21,882 nt of DNA from Bacteroidota bacterium (lineage in GTDB: Bacteria; Bacteroidota; Bacteroidia; Flavobacteriales; Weeksellaceae), in NCBI GenBank assembly GCA_023420435.1, contig JAEZWE010000051.1, positions 1 through 21,882 of the forward strand, given 5' to 3'. The position numbers and the translations under genes were made by a program. Shown in pieces: positions 15,750 through 21,882 of this stretch; within the stretch, counting starts at the first letter, position 1, and every line of letters begins with the position of its first letter. The notes under the pieces were generated by a model, which searched no databases, was not told the DNA's origin, and saw only the letters and a list, made by a program, of their open reading frames with translations.

Positions 15750-16301
15750 ATGAAAAAGAGAACCTCAATTTTTATACTATCTTTTTTAATTTTCGGTGCT
15801 TTTTTTAATGCGCAGGAATTAACGGATTGGAGAAAAATGAAACCTGAACAACGCAAAGACTTGATCAACAACCTTTCACCAACTGAAAGAGTACAGTTGC
15901 TCAACAAATTCCGTGAAAACATGTTGGTGGATGAGCTTGAAATATCCTCGGAAAAGCAGCAGGAATTTAAAGATTTGTATCAGGAATATCAGGACAGTCA
16001 GAAAAAGATAAAAAGCAGTTTCGTTCCAAAAGAAAACTATTCTACACTTTCAGAAGAAGAAGCAAAAAAAGAGTTGGAAAGAAGTTTTGTGGTAAGTCAA
16101 CAGCTTTTGGATAACCGAAAAAAATATTGTGAAAAATTTAAAAAAGTTATCAAACCTCAACAAATTTTGCAAATGTTTCAGAACGAAGGAATGATGCGAA
16201 ATAAAGTAATGGACAAAAAACGAGAATTTAAAGAAACCGCTGGAAACTCGCCTTTTAGAACAAAAAGTGGAAATTCCGCCACAAGAGGACAAAGAAGATA
16301 A
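15750..16301 (+). CDS. secreted CpxP/Spy-like protein, probable sensor of the ECF sigma system
   Basis: Protein of 183 aa with a signal peptide cleaved near FFNAQ (residue 22). The mature part is almost entirely charged helices: WRKMKPEQRKDLINNLSPTERVQLL, then DELEISSEKQQEFKDLYQEYQ, then a long Lys/Glu-rich helix. LSPTE at 42-46 recalls the LTxxQ motif of the CpxP/Spy chaperone family, and similar proteins in flavobacteria are annotated as sensors of ECF sigma factors. The C-terminus is basic and rich in Gly, Ser and Arg (ending RGQRR). It probably binds misfolded envelope protein or metal and signals to the neighbouring membrane protein; this is inference. Confidence 0.65.
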   Translation: MKKRTSIFILSFLIFGAFFNAQELTDWRKMKPEQRKDLINNLSPTERVQLLNKFRENMLVDELEISSEKQQEFKDLYQEYQDSQKKIKSSFVPKENYSTLSEEEAKKELERSFVVSQQLLDNRKKYCEKFKKVIKPQQILQMFQNEGMMRNKVMDKKREFKETAGNSPFRTKSGNSATRGQRR

Positions 16302-16330
16302 ATAACCACATCAGTTTATTTTTTTTAATG

Positions 16331-16372
16331 TTTGAACGAGCCTTACAATTTTTTTGTGGGGCTCGTTTGATT
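16331..16372 (+). repeat. 42-bp hairpin repeat, copy 1
   Basis: A hairpin with arms AACGAGCC (16335-16342) and GGCTCGTT (16360-16367) around a loop that itself contains ACAA-T-run-TTGT. It follows the secreted sensor gene and could end its transcript, although no long T run follows. An identical 42-bp copy lies at 17418-17459; with one mismatch the match extends to 48 bp (16325-16372). Confidence 0.85.
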
Positions 16373-16396
16373 ATTTATATTTACTAAAACATTTTT

Positions 16397-17389
16397 ATGA
16401 TAAAGCTCCTGTTATTATTTTTTTCTGTATTGGTTTATTCACAACAAAACCATAAAGTAAAGTTGAACATGTCAATAAAGGATAAAAGTAAAAGCACAAA
16501 ATCTTTAACCGTTATTGATCATCGTACAAATAGTTCTATAGGTGAAATTTCAACATCTAAAAAGAATCACATATTGGTTTTTCCTACAAACAATATGAAA
16601 GATGATATTGAAAACTGGTTTTTAAGGGACAACAAAAATTCAGAAGGAGAAAAGGAAATTGTTATAATTGTTGAAAAGTTTAAGATTCAGAAAAGTGAAA
16701 ATGGAATTTCTGGAACGATTGATCAAAAGCTATCAAGTTTTGTAAAAAAAGGAAATGGATTTTATTTTATAGATCAAGTTAACGAACAGAAAGATTGGAA
16801 ATCGGAAGGACAATCACCAATTTTAGATCTAATTTCTACAAAAGCTGCTTTTGCTTTATCAGAATTTATAGAATCGTCGTATACAAAGCAACCCAATCCA
16901 AGATATTTAACGGAGAATGAGCTGATGAATTTTGAAAAAATTCTGACAAAAAATTTTTTTGAAATGAATTTAAAAGATGGTGTTTATGAAGACTTTTTAA
17001 GTTTCGTAAAACAAAAGCCAAATGATCTTCTTACCATTGTAAAATACGACTCAGGAAAACCAAAAAAAGCAGTGAAAAGAACAGACGGAAGCAGCAATTA
17101 TAAAATTTTTGGATATGTAGAAAACGGTAAAGCCTATCGATGTACACCAGTTGGTTTCCTAGAAATGAATAAAGATGAAAAAGGGTATTATGTGCTTTCC
17201 AACAAGCTAGAATTGGAGCCAGAAGTCAACAATACAGCAGCCATGGCAGGAGGATTAATAGGCGGAATTACAGGAGCGCTTATTGGCACTGTAATAGATG
17301 CAACAATATCTTCTGAAAACCGCAAAAAAGCTGAACATTTTGAAGTTTATATTGATCCTTTATCGGGAGTTTATAGATATTCAAAATAA
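16397..17389 (+). CDS. secreted protein of unknown function, paralogue A
   Basis: I do not recognise a family. The 330-aa protein begins with a signal peptide (MIKLLLLFFSVLVYSQ, cleavage near residue 16). A mixed alpha/beta-looking body follows, and near the C-terminus there is a glycine-zipper-like segment (AAMAGGLIGGITGALIGTVID, 281-301) that could insert into a membrane or pack helices, followed by a short tail that ends in PLSGVYRYSK. It aligns along its length with the next gene: DIENWF (70-75), LTENELMNFEKI (171-182) and GVYEDFLSF (195-203) have close counterparts. A hairpin precedes each of the two genes. It may be exported to the cell surface or periplasm. Confidence 0.8.
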   Translation: MIKLLLLFFSVLVYSQQNHKVKLNMSIKDKSKSTKSLTVIDHRTNSSIGEISTSKKNHILVFPTNNMKDDIENWFLRDNKNSEGEKEIVIIVEKFKIQKSENGISGTIDQKLSSFVKKGNGFYFIDQVNEQKDWKSEGQSPILDLISTKAAFALSEFIESSYTKQPNPRYLTENELMNFEKILTKNFFEMNLKDGVYEDFLSFVKQKPNDLLTIVKYDSGKPKKAVKRTDGSSNYKIFGYVENGKAYRCTPVGFLEMNKDEKGYYVLSNKLELEPEVNNTAAMAGGLIGGITGALIGTVIDATISSENRKKAEHFEVYIDPLSGVYRYSK

Positions 17390-17417
17390 GAAGAAATATC
17401 AAAGATTTCTCTTAATA

Positions 17418-17459
17418 TTTGAACGAGCCTTACAATTTTTTTGTGGGGCTCGTTTGATT
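17418..17459 (+). repeat. 42-bp hairpin repeat, copy 2
   Basis: Base-for-base identical to 16331-16372, with the same AACGAGCC/GGCTCGTT stem. It lies between the two paralogues, 29 bp after the stop of the first. The TTTG at 17453-17456 in its right flank may serve as the -33 element for the second paralogue. Confidence 0.85.
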
Positions 17460-17480
17460 CTACATTTATTATTATTTTTG
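17453..17480 (+). promoter_or_regulatory. candidate promoter for paralogue B
   Basis: TTTG (17453-17456), 16 nt, then TATTTTTG (17473-17480) fits the Bacteroidota promoter pattern and leaves 15 nt to ATG 17496. It suggests that paralogue B is transcribed on its own. Confidence 0.5.
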
Positions 17481-17495
17481 ACGCAATATTGTACA

Positions 17496-18560
17496 ATGAT
17501 GAAATACCTTTCCCTTTTTTTAATTATTTTTTCCAGTCATCTATTTTCTCAAAAACAGCATAATATTGAACTCAATCTAAATATTTCCAATGGGATGTTT
17601 AGGGATTATCATTCTTTGGAAGTACTCGATTTAAGAGATGAAGAAACCGTGGGAAAAATTTTCGAAAACAAAGTAGTTAATCATATCAATTTCGAAACAA
17701 ATGCTAAAACCGATATCGAAAATTGGTTTAAGAAATATAATAATGGAAAAAAAGGAGATTCACAGCTTTTTATGATTTTACATCAATTAAAATCAGTTCG
17801 TGTTCAAGCTAAGGATGGAAGATTAATTGCTGCTACTTCTCTTAAAGCTTCAACATTTCAAAAAAAGGAGAATAAATATCGTTTTCTTTACAAAAAAGAC
17901 ACTTTAATTTTCTATCAAGGTTCAGATGTGTCGAAATCAATAGTTAAAGATATCCACTCAGTTTTATTTCGCTTTATACATAAAACTTATCATAAAAAGC
18001 CATCTGACATTAGTTTTACGGAAAATGAACTGAAAAATTTTGAAGAAATTTATAGCAAAAAGCTTCCAGCAATAGTAAATGATCAAGTAAAAGAAGGAAT
18101 TTATGAAGATTATGAGAGCTTTTTTAACCAAACGCCAACATCAGGAACCGTTGAAAAACTGGATTTTAATAAGAAAGGAAATTTGGATTACGCAATAGTT
18201 ACAGAAAATTCAAAAAGTAAAAGATTTCCTGCAAGAAAAGTTTATGCATTCACCAATTTAGGAAAAGTTTATAAAAATATAGAATGCGGTTTGGATGGCT
18301 CAGAAATATGCTCAGTTGAAATTTTAAAGAATAATAGAGGATTTTATACTATCAACAAACGTGAAGCGTTGCTGCCAATAAACGTTAGCAATAATTATGC
18401 ATTATTTGGAGTTCTAGCTTTTGGCATTGTAGGTGGCGTTGTTGGAGGATTAATTGATGATTCTACCGCTCAAAAATCAAAACACATGGACATTGCAAAG
18501 GATAAAAATCAAGAATTTTACATAGATTCACTTACAGGAAATTTTATTTTTAATAAGTAA
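17496..18560 (+). CDS. secreted protein of unknown function, paralogue B
   Basis: Function not recognised. The frame is open upstream to 17298, but the first 66 codons run through the end of paralogue A and the hairpin, and the signal peptide begins at MMKYLSLFLIIFSSHLFSQ, so I take ATG 17496 (354 aa; ATG 17499 is equally possible). Shared features with paralogue A are DIENWF (73-78), FTENELKNFEEI (174-185), GIYEDYESF (201-209), and a glycine-rich hydrophobic segment near the C-terminus (GVLAFGIVGGVVGGLID, 305-321) followed by FYIDSLTGNFIFNK, which mirrors VYIDPLSGVYRYSK of A. The pair arose by tandem duplication and has since diverged widely. It has its own promoter-like sequence. Confidence 0.8.
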   Translation: MMKYLSLFLIIFSSHLFSQKQHNIELNLNISNGMFRDYHSLEVLDLRDEETVGKIFENKVVNHINFETNAKTDIENWFKKYNNGKKGDSQLFMILHQLKSVRVQAKDGRLIAATSLKASTFQKKENKYRFLYKKDTLIFYQGSDVSKSIVKDIHSVLFRFIHKTYHKKPSDISFTENELKNFEEIYSKKLPAIVNDQVKEGIYEDYESFFNQTPTSGTVEKLDFNKKGNLDYAIVTENSKSKRFPARKVYAFTNLGKVYKNIECGLDGSEICSVEILKNNRGFYTINKREALLPINVSNNYALFGVLAFGIVGGVVGGLIDDSTAQKSKHMDIAKDKNQEFYIDSLTGNFIFNK

Positions 18561-18604
18561 CGAAAGAGCTTTAATATTAAAATCTAGTTTTAGCCACTTT
18601 TTCC

Positions 18605-18612
18605 TATCTTTG
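18605..18612 (+). promoter_or_regulatory. candidate -7 promoter element for lepA
   Basis: TATCTTTG fits TAnnTTTG and ends 17 nt before the lepA ATG. No clear -33 TTTG is visible. Confidence 0.5.
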
Positions 18613-18629
18613 CAAACTATTAATTTTCA

Positions 18630-20426
18630 ATGAAAAATATCCGAAATTTTTGCATTATTGCCCATATCGATCACGGAAAATCTACCCTTGCAGACCGACT
18701 TTTAGAATATACCAATACCGTTTCACAAAGAGAGTTGCAAGCTCAAACTTTAGATGATATGGATTTGGAAAAAGAGCGTGGAATAACCATAAAATCTCAC
18801 GCCATCCAAATGGATTACGAATACAAAGGCGAAAAATTTGTTTTAAACCTTATCGATACACCAGGACACGTAGATTTTTCTTACGAAGTTTCTCGCTCCA
18901 TTGCAGCTTGTGAAGGTGCGCTTCTTATTGTGGATGCTGCGCAAAGTATTCAGGCTCAGACAATAAGCAATTTGTATTTGGCATTGGAAAACAATTTGGA
19001 AATTATTCCTATTCTAAATAAAATTGATTTACCATCAGCAAATCCCGAAGAAGTTACCGATGAAATTATGAATTTGATTGGTTGCGAATATGATGATGTT
19101 TTACGAGTTTCTGGAAAAACCGGAGAAGGTGTACATCATTTGTTGGAACAAATTGTTGAAAGAATTCCAGCGCCAGTTGGTGACGAAAATGCACCGCTTC
19201 AAGCACTAATTTTCGATTCAGTTTATAATCCTTTTCGTGGAATTGAAGCATATTTTAAAGTGGTGAATGGAAGCATCAAGAAAGGACAGAAAGTAAAATT
19301 TATGGCTACAGGAAAAACCTATGATGCAGATGAAGTAGGAACTTTGAAATTGAAACAAGCACCAAAACAAGAAATAAAATGTGGAGATGTTGGTTACATT
19401 ATTTCAGGAATTAAAGATGCTCGTGAAGTAAAAGTAGGAGACACCATAACTTCTGCAGAAAAACCGGCAACTTCCGCAATTGAAGGATTTGAGGAAGTAA
19501 AACCAATGGTTTTTGCCGGAATTTATCCTGTAGAATCAGAGGATTTTGAGGAATTAAGAACTTCTTTGGAAAAACTCCGTTTAAATGATGCATCGTTAGT
19601 TTTTGAGGCAGAAAGTTCTGCGGCTTTAGGTTTCGGATTCCGTTGCGGATTTTTAGGAATGCTGCACATGGAAATTGTTCAGGAAAGATTGGACAGAGAG
19701 TTCGATATGAATGTCATTACCACTGTACCAAACGTTTCTTACATTGGATATTCTAAAAAAGAGCCTGAAACACCAATTCTTATCAACAATCCTTCTGAAA
19801 TGATGGATCCATCAATCATGGATCGTGTCGAAGAACCTTATATCAAAGCATCCATTATTACAAAATCTGATTTTGTGGGTTCTGTGATGACACTTTGTAT
19901 TGAGAAAAGAGGAGAAATTGTAAACCAAAGTTATTTGACTTCGGATAGAGTAGAATTGGTTTTCAATATGCCTTTAGCAGAAGTGGTTTTTGATTTTTAC
20001 GACCGTTTGAAATCTATTTCTAAAGGTTATGCCTCTTTCGATTATCATCCTATTGGTTTCCGCGCTTCAAAATTGGTGAAAATGGACATTTTGATTAATG
20101 GCGACATGGTGGATGCACTTTCTTCATTAATTCATGATAGTAATGCTTATTACATCGGAAAAAGAATGTGTGAAAAATTGCGAGAACTGATTCCAAGACA
20201 ACAATTTGATATCGCGGTTCAGGCGGCTTTAGGAACAAAAGTAATTGCCCGAGAAACCATTAAAGCATTAAGAAAAGACGTTACCGCAAAATGTTATGGT
20301 GGTGATATTTCCAGAAAACGTAAACTTTTGGAAAAGCAGAAAGAAGGGAAGAAAAAGATGAAACAAATTGGTCGTGTAGAAGTTCCGCAATCTGCTTTTA
20401 TGGCTGTTTTAAAACTGAACGACTAA
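18630..20426 (+). CDS. lepA: elongation factor 4 (LepA)
   Basis: Translational GTPase LepA/EF4, which acts on ribosomes to aid biogenesis or back-translocation. At 598 aa it has the standard length. The GTPase motifs are AHIDHGKST (G1, 11-19), the RGIT segment of switch I (about 50), DTPGHVDF (G3, about 77-84) and NKIDLPSA (G4, about 131-138). Domains II, III and the LepA-specific C-terminal domain (KCYGGDISRKRKLLEKQKEGKKKMKQIGRVEVPQSAF) follow in order. It is a single-gene unit with its own promoter-like box and a strong bidirectional terminator. Confidence 0.98.
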   Translation: MKNIRNFCIIAHIDHGKSTLADRLLEYTNTVSQRELQAQTLDDMDLEKERGITIKSHAIQMDYEYKGEKFVLNLIDTPGHVDFSYEVSRSIAACEGALLIVDAAQSIQAQTISNLYLALENNLEIIPILNKIDLPSANPEEVTDEIMNLIGCEYDDVLRVSGKTGEGVHHLLEQIVERIPAPVGDENAPLQALIFDSVYNPFRGIEAYFKVVNGSIKKGQKVKFMATGKTYDADEVGTLKLKQAPKQEIKCGDVGYIISGIKDAREVKVGDTITSAEKPATSAIEGFEEVKPMVFAGIYPVESEDFEELRTSLEKLRLNDASLVFEAESSAALGFGFRCGFLGMLHMEIVQERLDREFDMNVITTVPNVSYIGYSKKEPETPILINNPSEMMDPSIMDRVEEPYIKASIITKSDFVGSVMTLCIEKRGEIVNQSYLTSDRVELVFNMPLAEVVFDFYDRLKSISKGYASFDYHPIGFRASKLVKMDILINGDMVDALSSLIHDSNAYYIGKRMCEKLRELIPRQQFDIAVQAALGTKVIARETIKALRKDVTAKCYGGDISRKRKLLEKQKEGKKKMKQIGRVEVPQSAFMAVLKLND

Positions 20427-20446
20427 AAATAAACAATAGTAAAGAA

Positions 20447-20474
20447 AGAAAATCCGCTAAAAAGCGGATTTTCT
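20447..20474. terminator. bidirectional terminator between lepA and the cupin-like gene
   Basis: AGAAAATCCGCT (20447-20458) and AGCGGATTTTCT (20463-20474) form a perfect 12-bp stem with a 4-nt loop, followed by a T run. It overlaps the last bases of the convergent gene's stop codon. Confidence 0.88.
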
Positions 20475-21357
20475 ATTTTTTTGGAAGCCCTTTCTTAAAA
20501 GCGACATTAGCATTGGCAACCGCTTTTTTTTCCTTCCAATCCATATATCTTTTTTTATATCGGCGCTTCATAAAATTGTCGAAATTTCTCTGTACCGTAA
20601 GATTCCATAAAGAATGTGCTTTTACAGCCCAAGATTTGTCCCAAGCTCGTAGCGAAATGGAGAAACTTCCATCCAAATATTTCATCCAATGCCACCATCC
20701 TGTAGGCATAAATAAGGTATCTCCGTGTTCCAAAAAGCACTCAATTCCTTCAACGCCGTCTAAAGCGGGAAAATTTTTAAAATCAGGATTTTCGATATCA
20801 TAATCTTCCAAAGCATAGGTTGCATAAGGAATTTTGTACAAACGGTCTTTCCATTTGTAGTCAAAGAGAAGCACGTGTTTTCTGCCATTAAAATGCGTGT
20901 GGAAAATATGCGCCATATCGATATCGAAATGTAAAAAAGTAACGGAACCTTTTCCACCAAAAAACATATTGGGATATTTATCCAGAAAACCGCCCATTAA
21001 TTCTTTAGGAGAAATATAATCGTCTAATAATTTTGGCGCAAATTTGATGGGGTCAAAAAGAAAAATCCTTAAATCTGTTGGTTCTTTTTGGATGAGGTCG
21101 ATGTAATCTGCAAACTTCATTTTTGCTGCAGAAGCATTAATAGGCGCAGAAGGATCTGCCTTGGAAGAATCATATAAAGGAACTTCTACATCACCTACCA
21201 TTTCTTTCATGTAATCCATCGTCCATTTTTGATAAGCGGGCCACTTTTTTGCCATATTTTTAATAACGACAGGTTTTCTGGGTTTTAGATATTTTTCCAT
21301 GAAATCTTCTTGTGAAATATCGTCAACCACATCAATTGGTTTTAAGTGAATTCCCAT
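20473..21357 (-). CDS. JmjC/cupin_8-type Fe(II)/2-oxoglutarate-dependent oxygenase
   Basis: Protein of 294 aa with the double-stranded beta-helix fold of the cupin_8 family, related to factor-inhibiting HIF and bacterial protein or peptide hydroxylases. The metal triad can be placed as His143 and Asp145 (LHFDID) and His223 (MPTGWWHW); Thr140 and Lys160 sit where FIH uses Thr and Lys to hold 2-oxoglutarate. The N-terminal KPRKPVVIKNMAKKWPAYQKW is typical. The C-terminal tail is strongly basic (FMKRRYKKRYMDWKEKK), which might bind RNA or ribosomes, but this is a guess. The substrate is unknown. The start ATG 21357 has a promoter-like box 20 nt upstream. It converges on lepA. Confidence 0.8.
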   Translation of the reverse strand: MGIHLKPIDVVDDISQEDFMEKYLKPRKPVVIKNMAKKWPAYQKWTMDYMKEMVGDVEVPLYDSSKADPSAPINASAAKMKFADYIDLIQKEPTDLRIFLFDPIKFAPKLLDDYISPKELMGGFLDKYPNMFFGGKGSVTFLHFDIDMAHIFHTHFNGRKHVLLFDYKWKDRLYKIPYATYALEDYDIENPDFKNFPALDGVEGIECFLEHGDTLFMPTGWWHWMKYLDGSFSISLRAWDKSWAVKAHSLWNLTVQRNFDNFMKRRYKKRYMDWKEKKAVANANVAFKKGLPKK

Positions 21358-21377
21358 ATCTATATTAAATTAGGTTG

Positions 21378-21385
21378 CAAAATTA
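21378..21385 (-). promoter_or_regulatory. candidate -7 promoter element for the cupin-like gene
   Basis: TAATTTTG on the minus strand fits TAnnTTTG and ends 20 nt before the ATG at 21357. It lies in a 140-bp gap between divergent genes that is otherwise AT-rich. Confidence 0.5.
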
Positions 21386-21497
21386 TCTAAAAAAAATTAA
21401 TAAAAATGTAACATTATTCTTTGGTTTATATATCAAATCATTTAATCTGTAACAAAAATCATTTGTAGAATACTTATTGATCAAATTATTATTACCC

Positions 21498-21882
21498 ATG
21501 AAGCGTTTTTATACATTCATCCTTTTACTTTTTACCATTTTTGTTTTTTCACAAAAAACCATTTCCGGCACTATCAAAAACAGTGAAGGAGAAAATGTTC
21601 CCAGTGCAAGTGTTACCGTTGAAGAACCCGGAAGTGATGCTATTATTGCTTACGGAATTTCCAATTCAAAAGGGGAATATAAAGTGGTTTTTACTTCTGC
21701 TTTATCCAATGTTGATTTAAAAATTAAAGCGTTTAATCATAAAACGCAAACAAGACAAGTAATCAACCAAAATCAGGATTTGAATTTTGTTTTGGATACA
21801 GAAGCCACAGAAATTAAAGAAGTAAAGCTAAAAACGAAACTCATCACGAAAAAAGGAGACACCATTTCTTATGATTTAAAGG
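21498..21882 (+). CDS. surface or outer-membrane protein with CarboxypepD_reg-like domain, 5' part
   Basis: The gene runs off the right edge; 128 codons are visible and open. A signal peptide (MKRFYTFILLLFTIFVFSQ, cleavage near residue 18-19) is followed by a carboxypeptidase-regulatory-like beta sandwich: KTISGTIKNSEGENVPSASVTV, then a strand with GISNSKGEYKVVF and a last strand near LNFVLD (about residues 20-100). The next segment, EIKEVKLKTKLITKKGDTISYDL, is typical of the link to a plug or barrel in flavobacterial TonB-dependent-receptor-like or outer-membrane beta-barrel proteins of about 900 residues. Whether a barrel follows cannot be seen here. Confidence 0.8.
   Translation, partial: MKRFYTFILLLFTIFVFSQKTISGTIKNSEGENVPSASVTVEEPGSDAIIAYGISNSKGEYKVVFTSALSNVDLKIKAFNHKTQTRQVINQNQDLNFVLDTEATEIKEVKLKTKLITKKGDTISYDLK

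Noticed and set aside
16435..16443. TTATTCACA, a DnaA-box-like word
   Set aside because: It is isolated inside the signal-peptide region of paralogue A and matches only the relaxed consensus TTATNCACA, which is expected by chance in AT-rich DNA.
17298..17495. Extended frame upstream of paralogue B
   Set aside because: It runs through the 3' end of paralogue A and the hairpin; the signal peptide begins at 17496.
20867..20882. CACGTG core as a third parS candidate
   Set aside because: The flanking bases do not match parS; only the 6-bp centre is shared.
21386..21497. AT-rich divergent gap before the last gene, searched for a promoter
   Set aside because: Words such as TTCTTTG and TCATTTG occur, but none fits TAnnTTTG with a spaced TTTG on the plus strand, so no promoter is called.

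Overview
The window looks like a piece of the chromosome of a low-GC member of the Flavobacteriia (Bacteroidota), probably near Chryseobacterium/Kaistella in the Weeksellaceae. The evidence is an AT-rich coding style, almost no Shine-Dalgarno sequences, several TAnnTTTG promoter boxes of the Bacteroidota type, a type IX secretion lipoprotein of the PorW/SprE family, an ECF sigma/periplasmic sensor module, and secreted proteins with signal peptides ending in SQ. The genus is inferred from overall resemblance; no 16S rRNA is present. I see no insertion sequences, prophage genes, CRISPR array, tRNA or rRNA.

Layout. 1-1899: the 3' half of mnmG, a perfect 16-bp ParB site (parS), a SAM methyltransferase and a bidirectional terminator. 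1899-3089: pgk, transcribed leftward. 3096-3724: a 629-bp non-coding gap of about 21% GC (hand count) with one perfect and three near-perfect DnaA boxes, lying between divergent genes; this is my candidate replication origin. 3725-9961: a rightward series of housekeeping genes (rpiB, rnr, a LysE-type exporter, an LD-carboxypeptidase, a YraN-type nuclease-fold protein, an SDR dehydrogenase, tsaB). 9974-14393: a leftward run of a DUF2520 Rossmann protein, kdsC, maf and porW; the DUF2520 gene carries a second, one-mismatch parS. 14577-16301: an ECF sigma factor, a single-pass membrane protein that is probably its anti-sigma factor, and a small secreted CpxP/Spy-like sensor. 16397-18560: two diverged tandem paralogues encoding secreted proteins of unknown function, each preceded by the same 42-bp hairpin. 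18630-20426: lepA. 20473-21357: a leftward JmjC/cupin_8-type oxygenase gene. 21498 to the end: the start of a large surface or outer-membrane protein with a carboxypeptidase-regulatory-like domain.

Most genes are ordinary core genes serving tRNA modification (mnmG, tsaB), central carbon metabolism (pgk, rpiB), RNA turnover (rnr), translation (lepA), and envelope building or recycling (kdsC, LD-carboxypeptidase, porW). The features that most deserve a second look are the putative oriC with its flanking parS sites, supported by a change in GC skew across the gap, and the paralogue pair whose intergenic hairpin is identical although the proteins have diverged strongly.
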